A DNA stretch of 64,000 nt from Chitinophaga pinensis (GTDB lineage: Bacteria; Bacteroidota; Bacteroidia; Flavobacteriales_D; Crocinitomicaceae), in the NCBI GenBank assembly GCA_945883825.1, contig CAMCYF010000003.1, positions 1-64,000 on the forward strand, given 5' to 3'. The notes beneath the pieces are model-generated. The model searched no databases, was not told the origin of the DNA, and was given only the letters and a program-made list of their open reading frames with translations. The translations under genes and the position numbers were made by a program. Below are positions 17,267 through 26,993 of the stretch, piece after piece; position 1 is the first letter of the stretch; each line of letters begins with the position of its first letter.

Positions 17267-19627
17267 TTAGAAAGCATATTGCAATTGAAGTAAAAAATTT
17301 CTAGGTGCTTGCAAATCTGCAGGGCGGGAAAAATATTCAGCATTAAAAAGATTATTTACAATGAAATTAAGTTTCATTTCTTTTGTAATATGATATATAA
17401 ATCGACTATCAAAAACAAGTGCTCCATTACTGTAATTTTTTCTATATTCTCTCAAGCCGGGTAAAATAAATATTTCTCCAACATCAGTTGTTATAGGTTC
17501 TTCAAACATTAAATCAATATTTTCCATAAAACTATTGTATCTCAAAGATATACCCAAGCCGAATTTTTTGTAAGTAGCTTGAATATCCAATTTTACAAGG
17601 TGTTTGAATCTGTATTTAAGCATATTTGAAGTTGAATCAGAAAAAGATATACGGTAAGTAGGATCTTGATTTAAGCTAATAGGGTTCATATAAGTATAGC
17701 CCAATAGTGAAGTTAATTCAACTTCTCCTATTTTTCCTTGACTATTAAAAGAAACCTCTAATCCTGTAATTCTAGCTTTTTCTGCATTTGTAGCTCTAAA
17801 TCCAACAAGTTGGGAGAGCATAATGCCCTGTGCTATTAGTTCATTATAAGCTTCAGTATCAAGAATCCCATTTGAACTGAGACTTTCACCAGTTAGTGGA
17901 TTATAGATACCAAAAGTAAATTCAGTCATATTGCTATATTCGTTAATAAATGCTGCGACATCAAAAAATCCTTTCCAAGAACTGCCAAGTTTAACAAGTT
18001 GTTTAAATCCCAGTTCGGAAGACCAACCCTTTTCGGGTTTTAAATTTGGATTTTTAAAAATTGTCAAGCCACCAACAGAAGTTGAAACAAAGCGTTCAGC
18101 AATAGAAGGAAATCGTACACCTTGTCCAAATGAAGCTCTAATATGTGATGCAGGAGTTAGCTTGTAATGCAAACCCATCCTAAAAATAGGATAAACAGGA
18201 ATTGACAAAGAATCATTTATAAAAAAGCGAGAATCAGCCTTCATATCGTCTAATTTATAATGCTCTATTCTCATACCTGCTGTAATATCCAATCGGTTTA
18301 ATTTAGACTCTACTTGTCCATAAAGAGCAGAATTACTAGAAATATGATCCCCAAATACCCAACTTTTTACTTGCCCTAAGTTATGTGTAATACCTGCGGA
18401 TAAATTTATAGAAGTCCCAAATTTCCGTTGAAATTGATAATCGGCATAAAATAAATCTGCAATAGAAGCATCACCAACTTTTGCATCACTTCCAGTAGTA
18501 ACAATATAATACCTAGTTTTTAGTTGATGTTGATTTTGGAATTTGTCATAAAATTTAATGTAGGGATCAACATTAATTCGAATTGCTTTTTGTCTTGAGA
18601 GTGTATTATCCTGAGCTTGGTAACCCATAGTATCATTCTTCCAAAGAATAAAAACTCCTAAGTCTTGGTATTGTGCATTGTAGCTTAATCCGCCCTTTAG
18701 TTTCGAGTTACTTTTGGGTTTGAAGTAAAAAGAACCATTTAAACGAAATCTTTTTTCGTTTTCTCCTTGCCGAAAACCAGAATCTAAATAAGCATTTGCA
18801 CCTACTGTGTATCCTAAATATTTATAAGATTTACCAAAATAAACATCCGCTAGATGAAAAGTTGGGTTTTTATCCCACCACTGCATTGATTTTCTTCTAG
18901 GATTACCATAAACCCCTGATTGTACTTTAGCAGAAAAATTTCCTTTTGGACTTGGTTCTTTTTCAGTTAATGCAATAATTCCATTTAACGCTCCGCTACC
19001 ATATAATACCGAAGATGCCCCCTTTAAAATTTCTATCTGCGAAGTCTGTTCCATTGGAATAGCATTCCATTTTGCATCACCTAAATCTGGAGACATCATC
19101 GGTACACCATTCCAAAGTAGAGCAACGCGACTTCCGGCCCCGTATGCAAAGCCTCCTCCCCCTCGAATACTAACTTGTCCATCCATGGCGTAAACACCAG
19201 GACTTTGATCAACTGCCTGTTCTAAATTTGAAAAACCTTTATTATTAATTAATTCTGGCTTAATTATTTCCATTGAAATTGGTACATCTTCTATATTTTG
19301 GTTTCTTCTACTTGCAGTTACAACAACGTCGCTAATTTCTTGCACTTGTGTTTTTAAGTTAATCGTTAAAAGTGTATCTTTTGATAGTTTAACAGTTTCG
19401 GAGATAAAGCCCATCATAGAAACAACAAGTGAATTTGGATATTTGACATTACTGAGAATAAACTCACCAGAATTACTAGTAATATATTTTTGTCCAGATA
19501 ATAAGTGAATACGAGCACCAATAATTGGATCACCATTTGAAGCATCCAAAACAATGCCTTTTGTCTGCGAAAAAAAAACTATAGAGTTTAATAAAATTAA
19601 AATAATTAAAATAAAATACCTTGTCAT
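17267..19627 (-). CDS. TonB-dependent outer-membrane receptor (paralogue 2)
   Basis: A 786-aa receptor with a signal peptide (about 1-21), a CarboxypepD_reg-like domain (about 22-95) and a plug with QVSIRGGGGFAYGAGSR. The barrel ends in the aromatic residue of QLQYAF. It aligns with the downstream paralogue over its whole length, including the blocks PVSMEIIKPELI and GASSVLYGSGALNGIIALTE. The 57-bp spacer and same orientation indicate a tandem duplication within one operon (paralogue 2, paralogue 1, kdsB). Divergence outside the plug suggests the two may now bind different ligands. Confidence 0.9.
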   Translation of the reverse strand: MTRYFILIILILLNSIVFFSQTKGIVLDASNGDPIIGARIHLLSGQKYITSNSGEFILSNVKYPNSLVVSMMGFISETVKLSKDTLLTINLKTQVQEISDVVVTASRRNQNIEDVPISMEIIKPELINNKGFSNLEQAVDQSPGVYAMDGQVSIRGGGGFAYGAGSRVALLWNGVPMMSPDLGDAKWNAIPMEQTSQIEILKGASSVLYGSGALNGIIALTEKEPSPKGNFSAKVQSGVYGNPRRKSMQWWDKNPTFHLADVYFGKSYKYLGYTVGANAYLDSGFRQGENEKRFRLNGSFYFKPKSNSKLKGGLSYNAQYQDLGVFILWKNDTMGYQAQDNTLSRQKAIRINVDPYIKFYDKFQNQHQLKTRYYIVTTGSDAKVGDASIADLFYADYQFQRKFGTSINLSAGITHNLGQVKSWVFGDHISSNSALYGQVESKLNRLDITAGMRIEHYKLDDMKADSRFFINDSLSIPVYPIFRMGLHYKLTPASHIRASFGQGVRFPSIAERFVSTSVGGLTIFKNPNLKPEKGWSSELGFKQLVKLGSSWKGFFDVAAFINEYSNMTEFTFGIYNPLTGESLSSNGILDTEAYNELIAQGIMLSQLVGFRATNAEKARITGLEVSFNSQGKIGEVELTSLLGYTYMNPISLNQDPTYRISFSDSTSNMLKYRFKHLVKLDIQATYKKFGLGISLRYNSFMENIDLMFEEPITTDVGEIFILPGLREYRKNYSNGALVFDSRFIYHITKEMKLNFIVNNLFNAEYFSRPADLQAPRNFLLQLQYAF

Positions 19628-19682
19628 GTTATCAATGAAATGATAATATTTATTATCTTAAGATGACGAAAATAAGAATATT

Positions 19683-20783
19683 TTGTCAAAAACAAGCGAA
19701 ATCTATAGAATAGCACTAAGTAAACTAAATGGCATTGGTCCAATTCGTGCTTCTCAAGTTTTATCAAAATTAGAAAATATAAATTTCCTTTTTGAAAGCA
19801 ATTTACAAGAAATCAAAATCCGAACAGGACTTACCGAATCATTTTTGAGAGCTTTAAAAAGAGAAGAAGCAATTAATTTAGCCGAAAAACAGCTAAATTA
19901 TAATCATAAAAATGGAATTTCAACTCATTTTTTCTTGGATTCTAGTTATCCAAGAAGATTGAGGCAATGTTCAGATGCTCCAATTGTAATTTACACAAAA
20001 GGAAAAATGGATTTAAATCATACACAGATTGTTTCAATTGTTGGAACGAGAAATCATACAGAATATGGAAAAGAGCTATTAAAATCTTTACTTTTATCCT
20101 TTAAAGAAAAAAATATTTTAGTCGTAAGTGGCTTGGCTTACGGTGTTGATATTCATGCGCATCAATTGTGCTTACAAAATAATATTCAAACAATTGGTGT
20201 CTTAGGCCATGGTTTAGATCGGATTTATCCCTCACAGCACAGGCAAATTGCAAAAGAAATGCAAGAAAATGGCGGTTTACTTACTGAATTCATGATTGGT
20301 ACAAATCCAGATAGGGAGAATTTTCCTATGAGAAACAGGATTGTTGCTGGACTTGCAGATGCAACTATTGTAATTGAAAGTAAGGAAAGAGGTGGATCTA
20401 TGATTACAGCAGAACTGGCAAATGATTACAGTAGAGATGTTTTTGCTTTTCCTGGAGACATAGGTCGTCAGACATCTGAAGGCTGTAATTTATTGATAAA
20501 AAAGCAAAAAGCTCATTTAATAAGTTCACCAAACGATTTTTTAACATTTATGAATTGGGATGCAAAAAGAGTTTCAGTTCAAAAAGAGTTGGAGCTAAAC
20601 TTAGAACCTGATGAAGCAACGATTTTAAATCTTTTTGAAAACGGTGAAATTCTTCATTCAGATATAATTGGAATGAAAGCAGAAATGTCAGCTTCAAAAA
20701 TCAATGTTTTGTTATTCCAAATGGAGATGAAAAATATGGTAGAACAATTGCCAGGAAAACGTTATCGGATAATTAAAAAATAA
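19683..20783 (+). CDS. dprA: DNA-processing protein DprA (Smf)
   Basis: A 366-aa protein that loads RecA on incoming single-stranded DNA during natural transformation. It has an N-terminal helix-hairpin-like region (about 10-75) and a Rossmann-like DprA domain with SIVGTRNHTEYG, VVSGLAYGVDIHAHQ, GGLLTEF, RNRIVAGLADATIVIE and RGGSMITAELA. A C-terminal winged-helix region follows (about 305-366). The start is TTG at 19683; no in-frame ATG lies between it and the upstream stop at 19659, so either TTG or the preceding ATT is used. It is divergent from the TonB receptors and convergent with the type IX secreted protein, 10 nt away. Confidence 0.92.
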   Translation: MSKTSEIYRIALSKLNGIGPIRASQVLSKLENINFLFESNLQEIKIRTGLTESFLRALKREEAINLAEKQLNYNHKNGISTHFFLDSSYPRRLRQCSDAPIVIYTKGKMDLNHTQIVSIVGTRNHTEYGKELLKSLLLSFKEKNILVVSGLAYGVDIHAHQLCLQNNIQTIGVLGHGLDRIYPSQHRQIAKEMQENGGLLTEFMIGTNPDRENFPMRNRIVAGLADATIVIESKERGGSMITAELANDYSRDVFAFPGDIGRQTSEGCNLLIKKQKAHLISSPNDFLTFMNWDAKRVSVQKELELNLEPDEATILNLFENGEILHSDIIGMKAEMSASKINVLLFQMEMKNMVEQLPGKRYRIIKK

Positions 20784-20793
20784 ATATGATTTA

Positions 20794-23427
20794 TTAGTTT
20801 CTTTTTATAATTATCTTTTTTGAAGACTCTGTTTTTCCATCAGAAAGTAATAAGTTATAAACTCCTGAAGCAAGTTCTCCAAGATGAATATCTTTAATAA
20901 TTTTCCCACTTTGATTTTGATTTGCTAATTCATCTTCATAGATTAATTGCCCTGCTGCATTGTATATCTTTATAGTATAGTTTGTTCCAGAAAAAGCCGT
21001 AAAAGAAATACTGAAGTCGCCTTGAGATGGATTAGGGAAAATGGTGAAAATGTAAGAATCTAATTCTACAATATCTAAAAATTCATTTACAGTTATCCCA
21101 ACAGAACTAGCATAACAACCTTGAGGATTACTAACTAAAACTGTATATATACCAACTAAACTTGCTGTGTAGTTTTGGCTAGTAGCACCTGAAATTAAAG
21201 TACCATTGTAGTACCATTGGTTTCCAATTGCAGAACTAGATGTTAAAGTATTAATATTTTGAGAAATGATAGGGGTAATTGGCAAAGGATTAACTGTTAC
21301 ATTGACAGGTGAAGCATTTGCAGTACTAGAGGTAACACAGGTACTATTTGATGTCAAAACAAGACTAACGACATCTCCATTATTAGGCACAAAAGAATAG
21401 GAGGATATATTTGTCCCTACATTTACTCCATTGACAAGCCATTGATATGCAGGTGAAGAACCTGAATTACTAGAGAATGAACCTAAAGTTATAGATTGAC
21501 CAGAACAAATAGCCTGATTTCCAAAAATAGTAACAGATGGAGTAACAGGGTTAACAACTGATAAAGTTATGGTATTTGATGTTGCAGGGTTAGTTTCTGC
21601 ACCACTTAGGTCTGAAGTCATAATACAAGAAACAACAGAACCATTTACTAAGGATGAGGTCGTGAAAGTTGAACTATTTGACCCAACAGGACTATTATTT
21701 ACATACCATTGGTACGAAGGATTTGTACCTCCGTTTGTTGGAGAAGCAGTAAAAGTAACTTCAGTACCTGCACAAATTGAATTATCTGAATCTGAGGAAG
21801 TAACAGAAACGAGAGCTGCGGTAGGTAAAATTAATTGAAAAGAATAGATTCTTGTTCTTGCAGGTGAAGTACTCGTGCCGCCCATATATTCTCCGGTATG
21901 CCAAAAAGTACTACCATCAGGATCAAGCGTTGTTTGTGAATAATCACCAACTCGATTTATACCACCAGTTTGTGAGGCCGTTCCAACAGCAGCGATAGTT
22001 TCTGCATATGTCATTGTATTGAGTGGATCACTTGCTAAACGTCCGGTATAACCTAAACTTGGATAAATAGTTGTAGCACCTGATTTTAAGTAGCACAAGC
22101 CAATATTCCCATTATCGTCCATCGCAATAGATGCCAACCATCTTGTGTATGCATCTGGAGTAAAAACACCTTGTTGATAAGTTGACCAAGCCATTGTAGT
22201 TTGATCCTGTCTTAATTCACACCACATAACACTTCTTTGAGTAGTGCTGATTTTAACTGGCCAAGCTAGAACAACACTGTTGTAAGTAGCCCATTTTCTC
22301 CATTGAGCACGATAGCTTAGAGTTCCTCCAATTCCATCAAGTTTTTGAGTAGTACCTGGTTGAGAAACATCATTCCAACTTGAATTATAGGACCCATCAA
22401 AACTAGCAGTGGGAACGGCACTGACAAATGATAATGTTGCCGTAGGGGTTGTTGGAACCCAATTTACAGCCATTTGATAAATTTGAATTCCATCAATTAC
22501 ACTTCCTCCCCATGCATTGTCTGAATAAGAAAAAATTGGGCATGGAGTTCCTGCAGGAGCTAAGCCTGTATTTCCATCAGAATCACCTGCCATTGAGCAG
22601 AAGAATCCACCACCAGAAGGAGGAGTAAAAGTCTTGTAAATAGATCTTGCTGCTGGGTTGCCAATTAACATCGCATCTCTTTCAAAAGCAAAAACTTTTT
22701 TCGTGCTTTGATTTGAAGTCATATAATAGCCATCTTGCCAGATTGAAAATTTTAGGTAATCTGGAAATTGAGGTGAAGTAAATGTATAAGTGTAATATGA
22801 ACCAGCTGGATCACTTGTAGTTGAAATCGCGATATAAATTTTATTACCCGTTCCAAATTGTGCCATGAACCATCGGTCTGCGAAGCGATCATACATTACA
22901 ATTGGGTCACCACTATTACCAGTTGCAGGGCTCCATAAATTCCCAAGAGTTCCTGTAGTTGTAACAGCACCAGTACTTTTGTTGTAAATTTTATAAACCG
23001 TAGCGTTAATTATTTGAATGTAGTAGTCATTACCAGCTGCACCAGAGGGGTCCATTGGTCGACTTGAAGACGATTGCCCAGCAATATTTATCTTTTGAGT
23101 AGGTCCAGGTCTTGAGCCATCATTTTTTTGAATAATAGTTGAATCTGTTCCATATTCGTAACCATCTTTCTCAAAAGAAAATTCAAAATGCTGAGGATCT
23201 CTGTGTTTTTTGTCTTTCGATTCAAGAATTTTCTTCTTCATTTTCTTCTTCATTTCCCTTTCAATTTTTCTATTATTAACAGGAAATTCAGCATTTATTT
23301 CTAAAAGTGGTCTTGTAATGTGAAAGTCTTCACAAATAATAACATTTGATTCTTCTTTTTGAGCAAAAATGAGGTGGTTAAAGCAAAGAAATAAGATACA
23401 AAGTGAAAAAAGGAATTTTTTAATCAT
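20794..23427 (-). CDS. Large secreted protein with Ig/PKD-like modules and type IX sorting domain
   Basis: An 877-aa secreted protein of unknown function. The signal peptide starts at the ATG at 23427 (MIKKFLFSLCILFLCFNHLI, ending FAQ); the longer frame back to 23511 adds 28 residues before it and is unlikely. A Lys-rich stretch (about 50-72) follows, then a long region with Trp- and Asp-rich motifs such as DPIVMYDRFADRWFMAQFG. Two Ig/PKD-like modules come next (each with a -C-G- strand and PSYQWYVN or PAYQWLVN). The end is a type IX secretion sorting domain (IFPNPSQGDFSISF through SSKKIIIKRN). It should be exported across the outer membrane by PorU-type machinery and anchored or released there. 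Confidence 0.85.
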   Translation of the reverse strand: MIKKFLFSLCILFLCFNHLIFAQKEESNVIICEDFHITRPLLEINAEFPVNNRKIEREMKKKMKKKILESKDKKHRDPQHFEFSFEKDGYEYGTDSTIIQKNDGSRPGPTQKINIAGQSSSSRPMDPSGAAGNDYYIQIINATVYKIYNKSTGAVTTTGTLGNLWSPATGNSGDPIVMYDRFADRWFMAQFGTGNKIYIAISTTSDPAGSYYTYTFTSPQFPDYLKFSIWQDGYYMTSNQSTKKVFAFERDAMLIGNPAARSIYKTFTPPSGGGFFCSMAGDSDGNTGLAPAGTPCPIFSYSDNAWGGSVIDGIQIYQMAVNWVPTTPTATLSFVSAVPTASFDGSYNSSWNDVSQPGTTQKLDGIGGTLSYRAQWRKWATYNSVVLAWPVKISTTQRSVMWCELRQDQTTMAWSTYQQGVFTPDAYTRWLASIAMDDNGNIGLCYLKSGATTIYPSLGYTGRLASDPLNTMTYAETIAAVGTASQTGGINRVGDYSQTTLDPDGSTFWHTGEYMGGTSTSPARTRIYSFQLILPTAALVSVTSSDSDNSICAGTEVTFTASPTNGGTNPSYQWYVNNSPVGSNSSTFTTSSLVNGSVVSCIMTSDLSGAETNPATSNTITLSVVNPVTPSVTIFGNQAICSGQSITLGSFSSNSGSSPAYQWLVNGVNVGTNISSYSFVPNNGDVVSLVLTSNSTCVTSSTANASPVNVTVNPLPITPIISQNINTLTSSSAIGNQWYYNGTLISGATSQNYTASLVGIYTVLVSNPQGCYASSVGITVNEFLDIVELDSYIFTIFPNPSQGDFSISFTAFSGTNYTIKIYNAAGQLIYEDELANQNQSGKIIKDIHLGELASGVYNLLLSDGKTESSKKIIIKRN

Positions 23428-23507
23428 GGAGAGATAATTTAAAATAGAATTATAGAGTCCTAAGTTATTTTTTTTTTTAGAATCAACAAAATTTTTGGTT
23501 AAATTGT

Positions 23508-26168
23508 TCAACCTCCAATTTTAAAGCCTTCCTCTTCCTCTTTTTTCTGTTGATCTTTCCAATTTTGAAGTGTTTTCTTTAGTTTAGAATCTTTCTTAAT
23601 TTTTTTCTGTTCTTCTTTTAATTCAGTTTTTGTTGCCGGACCAAATTGGATTTTTAAATCTTCTTGCGGTACATCTTTTGGCACATATATTTTTACAGTT
23701 GTATCATTTTTAAATAAACCAAACTCTGATTTCAAGATAGATTTAGCATCTTTCTTTGCTTCCTCTCTATTTTCTTTAGATGCCTCTTTTCTACTTTTTT
23801 GATCCCATTCAATAATTGGATCATCGAGAGTTCCATACATTCTCATGAATATTTTTAAGCCTGTTCCATCATCGAGAACTTCTCCAAACTCTGTATTTTT
23901 TTCTTTATTTAATAGCTCTCGAAAATTAAAACCAAATTTATAATCTATCTCGTTTTCAAATGTATGCGTACCTGACATCTCTAGATTTAGTGCTGAAGAT
24001 GCAATGAGCATTTTGGGAATTTCAATTTTTCCATCGTGGATTAAAATGCTATTTTCAAGTACTTTAAATGAAACATCGCTCAATTTTTTCTCAATTACGG
24101 CTATATTATTTTTACCGATAACTAATTTTCCTGTTGTTGTTTTTAAGCTTTCTGTTATATCTTTAAACCCTAGTACATTTTTCAAATGCCCATCGTAAAC
24201 TTTCATATCTAAGCGCGCATCAATTGATTTCAAAATTACTCCTGTGCGTAAATCGAAGGGAGCATGAAAGTACAAGCTTAGTTCTGCTCTTCCAGAAATA
24301 TTTTCATCAGAGATTACTGTCTGCTCAAAATTATTCCATTCCTTAAACATTGGTTTAAATTTTAAATTTTTACTTGCGACTTGTGCAGTAATAGTGAAGA
24401 TTTCAGGAAGTTTTTCCTCTATAACAAGTGCTCCACTTATTAATGCTTCGGCATTTACAAAACTCAATTGAGGAAAATGAAGACGTCGGGATTGTATTTC
24501 CATTCTTCCAATTAAATTATCAAATTGATGTTTTTCATATTTTAATGAACCAACAGATAAGCTTATAAATCCTCTAATATCACTTGGAATAGCATAGACT
24601 CTTCCATCTATAATCTTTTGTTCTTTTGATGTTGTACCAATGTCTTCTATATTTATATGATTACTTTCAATATGTACCTCAGTCTGTAAGTTTCCATTTC
24701 CGTTTAGGTAATCATAGATATTACCAAAAACCCCTTCAATTTTTAAATCTGTAGACCCAACTTTTAAAGAACCATCTTCAATTCCGGCCTCACGATTTCT
24801 TAAAAATAAATTTCCATTTACTTTTTCAAAAGTCCGCTTATCTTCTTTTAATTTTAAGAATACATTATGTAGTTGAATATTTCCATTGCAATACTTCATT
24901 TCAAGAGCATCTTTTGAAGTATTATTTTGAAATGCAAATGTTGAGTTTACACTTATAGAACCATTTATTTTTTCTATTTCTGGACGCCTAATGATTGCTT
25001 GTGCGCTTATTAAATTTATATTTCCTTTTGCTTTTCCTTCAAAAAATGGATTTGAAAATGCTGTAATTTTTAAATTGCCAGAAAAAGGGCCACTGCTTGT
25101 TTGAAATCTAAAATCTAACAATTCTAAATATTCTTTTGTTGCCCCTCCTTCATTCGAATATTTCCCATTTAATTTAATTTTTTTTATTTTTATTCCTTTT
25201 AAAGGTTCGATTAACTCTCCATTTTCAATGCCGAATTTGCATGTTATATCCATTGGGTTATTAGAGTTTAACTTGCTTCCAATTATTAAATCAAAATTAA
25301 TTTTTCCTTCGCCCTTAAACTTGTTCATTTTTTTTTCTTCGTCTAATGACAATTTATTTATCAAATCTGTTAGTATTATATTTTTTGATCGCACTCGAAA
25401 ATCTAAACGTTTTGAAGTAATAGCACCCTCTAATTCAAAAGGTAAATCTTCAATATTTATGAGTGCCTTTGGAAAAGTAATAGTGCTGTCAACTTGATTT
25501 ACAAGGATATTTAGGCCAAAATCAATCGCTTTATTAGAAAGAAGAGTAAGCTCACCACTTTTTACAACCTTTAGCAAAACATCTCCGCTAGCTGACAGCT
25601 TGTATTTTTTTGAGTTAAAGTCACCATAAAATTCAGCTTCATTAAAAAGTGTTTTATAGAATTGCTTAGTTTGATAATTTTCATAACTAAATCTAAATTT
25701 ATCAAGATTTATTTCTTCTAATTTTAAATTAAAATCTTCTTCAGATTTTTCCTTTGAAGCTTTAAAAATCAAATAATTAGCTTTTCCTTTTTTATCGAGT
25801 TTTAAATTCAGTGTTCCAGGAGAAATTTCTATTGCTTTTATGTGGTAATTTTTATTCCATACATCAATAGGATTAAATTTTAGACGAATACGATCTGTAT
25901 ATAATAAAGTATCTCGTGCTGTTGATCTAGGGTCTGCATCCTGAATAAATACATTATTAAAGTCTACTGAAAGATTTGGGAAACTTCCCCAAAATGTTAA
26001 TTCAACAGAAGATGCAGCTACTGGAACTGTTAAGTGTTTATTCACCTCTGTAACAACTAAGCCACAAATTCGGTCTTTAAAAAGGTAAACTAGACCTGAT
26101 ATCAAAATGAATAATGCAAAAAGTATTCCGAAGAACCATTTTGTGATGAGAATAAGTTTTGTCTTCAT
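23508..26168 (-). CDS. AsmA-like inner-membrane protein
   Basis: An 886-aa protein (896 if the upstream ATG at 26198 is used). An N-terminal membrane helix (about 6-30) is followed by the AsmA start pattern (VPVAASSVELTFWGSFPNLS). A very long periplasmic region of beta-strand character follows, and the AsmA C-terminal block lies near 690-780 (DGHLKNVLGFKDITESLKTT). The last 110 residues are highly charged (Lys/Glu) and may form a coiled coil. AsmA-like proteins are thought to bridge inner and outer membranes in phospholipid transport; this role is inferred from the family. It is followed by the type IX secreted gene. Confidence 0.8.
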   Translation of the reverse strand: MKTKLILITKWFFGILFALFILISGLVYLFKDRICGLVVTEVNKHLTVPVAASSVELTFWGSFPNLSVDFNNVFIQDADPRSTARDTLLYTDRIRLKFNPIDVWNKNYHIKAIEISPGTLNLKLDKKGKANYLIFKASKEKSEEDFNLKLEEINLDKFRFSYENYQTKQFYKTLFNEAEFYGDFNSKKYKLSASGDVLLKVVKSGELTLLSNKAIDFGLNILVNQVDSTITFPKALINIEDLPFELEGAITSKRLDFRVRSKNIILTDLINKLSLDEEKKMNKFKGEGKINFDLIIGSKLNSNNPMDITCKFGIENGELIEPLKGIKIKKIKLNGKYSNEGGATKEYLELLDFRFQTSSGPFSGNLKITAFSNPFFEGKAKGNINLISAQAIIRRPEIEKINGSISVNSTFAFQNNTSKDALEMKYCNGNIQLHNVFLKLKEDKRTFEKVNGNLFLRNREAGIEDGSLKVGSTDLKIEGVFGNIYDYLNGNGNLQTEVHIESNHINIEDIGTTSKEQKIIDGRVYAIPSDIRGFISLSVGSLKYEKHQFDNLIGRMEIQSRRLHFPQLSFVNAEALISGALVIEEKLPEIFTITAQVASKNLKFKPMFKEWNNFEQTVISDENISGRAELSLYFHAPFDLRTGVILKSIDARLDMKVYDGHLKNVLGFKDITESLKTTTGKLVIGKNNIAVIEKKLSDVSFKVLENSILIHDGKIEIPKMLIASSALNLEMSGTHTFENEIDYKFGFNFRELLNKEKNTEFGEVLDDGTGLKIFMRMYGTLDDPIIEWDQKSRKEASKENREEAKKDAKSILKSEFGLFKNDTTVKIYVPKDVPQEDLKIQFGPATKTELKEEQKKIKKDSKLKKTLQNWKDQQKKEEEEGFKIGG

Positions 26169-26356
26169 TTCAAGCACGAATTTACATTCCCTTTTCATTT
26201 CTTTTGAAATAAGAACATAGTTTTATTAACGCAATATTGTGAGTTTGTCACACTTTTAGAGCTAATAAATTTTAACTGCACTTTTTTAAAGTTTTTTATT
26301 TTTGAAAAGGGATAAATAATCTTTTCAACAAATCATTTTTTTACTTTCTTGATATG

Positions 26357-26364
26357 TATCTTTG
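26357..26364 (+). promoter_or_regulatory. Candidate -7 element of the DUF4494-pdxH-M16 operon
   Basis: TATCTTTG matches TAnnTTTG and lies 20 nt before the first ATG of the operon. No clear TTG was found at the standard distance. Confidence 0.4.
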
Positions 26365-26384
26365 TAAGCTAAATTTATCAAAAA

Positions 26385-26990
26385 ATGAATACTTGGTTTA
26401 AAGTAAAAGTCAAATACACAAAACAGTTAGAAAGCGGATCTTTTAAAAGGGTTTCTGAACCTTATTTATTATCTGCAATGACATTTACGGATGCTGAAGC
26501 ACGTATTTACGAAGAGCTTGGTACTTTCATTCGCGGAGAATTTTCAGTAATGGGAATTACGCGTGAAGATATTCAAGATATATTTCAATATGATGATGCT
26601 GATACATGGTTTAAATGCAAAATTTCATACGACAATATCGATGATGAAGGAGATAAGAAAAGAACAGTCACCCAAAATTTCCTCGTGTCTGCAAAAACTG
26701 TAAAAGATTCTTACGAACGAATTGAAGAGAGTCTGGAGACATTGATGTTAGATTATCAAATTATTTCCATTATTGCTTCTCCAATAGTTGAGATTTTCCC
26801 ATACAAAGAAGAAGAAGTTGCTTTACCAGGAAAAAAATCTAAAATGGATGCTGAAGAAAATCCACCGAAATCAATAGGAGAGATTTTTAGTGCTCCGGGA
26901 ACTGATTTTGATGACTTTAAAGAAGCCTTAGAAATTAATAAGGAAGATGAAAGTGAAATTTCTGATGAATTTTCCGATAAAGAAGAGTAG
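26385..26990 (+). CDS. DUF4494 domain protein, internally duplicated
   Basis: A 201-aa cytoplasmic protein of the Bacteroidota family DUF4494; function unknown. It shows two related halves. Residues 4-70 (WFKVKVKY, then EPYLLSAMTFTDAEARIYEEL, ending IFQY) and 74-145 (WFKCKISY, then QNFLVSAKTVKDSYERIEESL, ending IFPY) repeat the same strand-helix pattern. The C-terminal 55 residues are acidic and probably disordered. It is the first gene of an operon with pdxH (3 nt later) and an M16 peptidase. It may act in protein-protein contacts, but nothing in the sequence proves this. Confidence 0.8.
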   Translation: MNTWFKVKVKYTKQLESGSFKRVSEPYLLSAMTFTDAEARIYEELGTFIRGEFSVMGITREDIQDIFQYDDADTWFKCKISYDNIDDEGDKKRTVTQNFLVSAKTVKDSYERIEESLETLMLDYQIISIIASPIVEIFPYKEEEVALPGKKSKMDAEENPPKSIGEIFSAPGTDFDDFKEALEINKEDESEISDEFSDKEE

Positions 26991-26993
26991 ACA

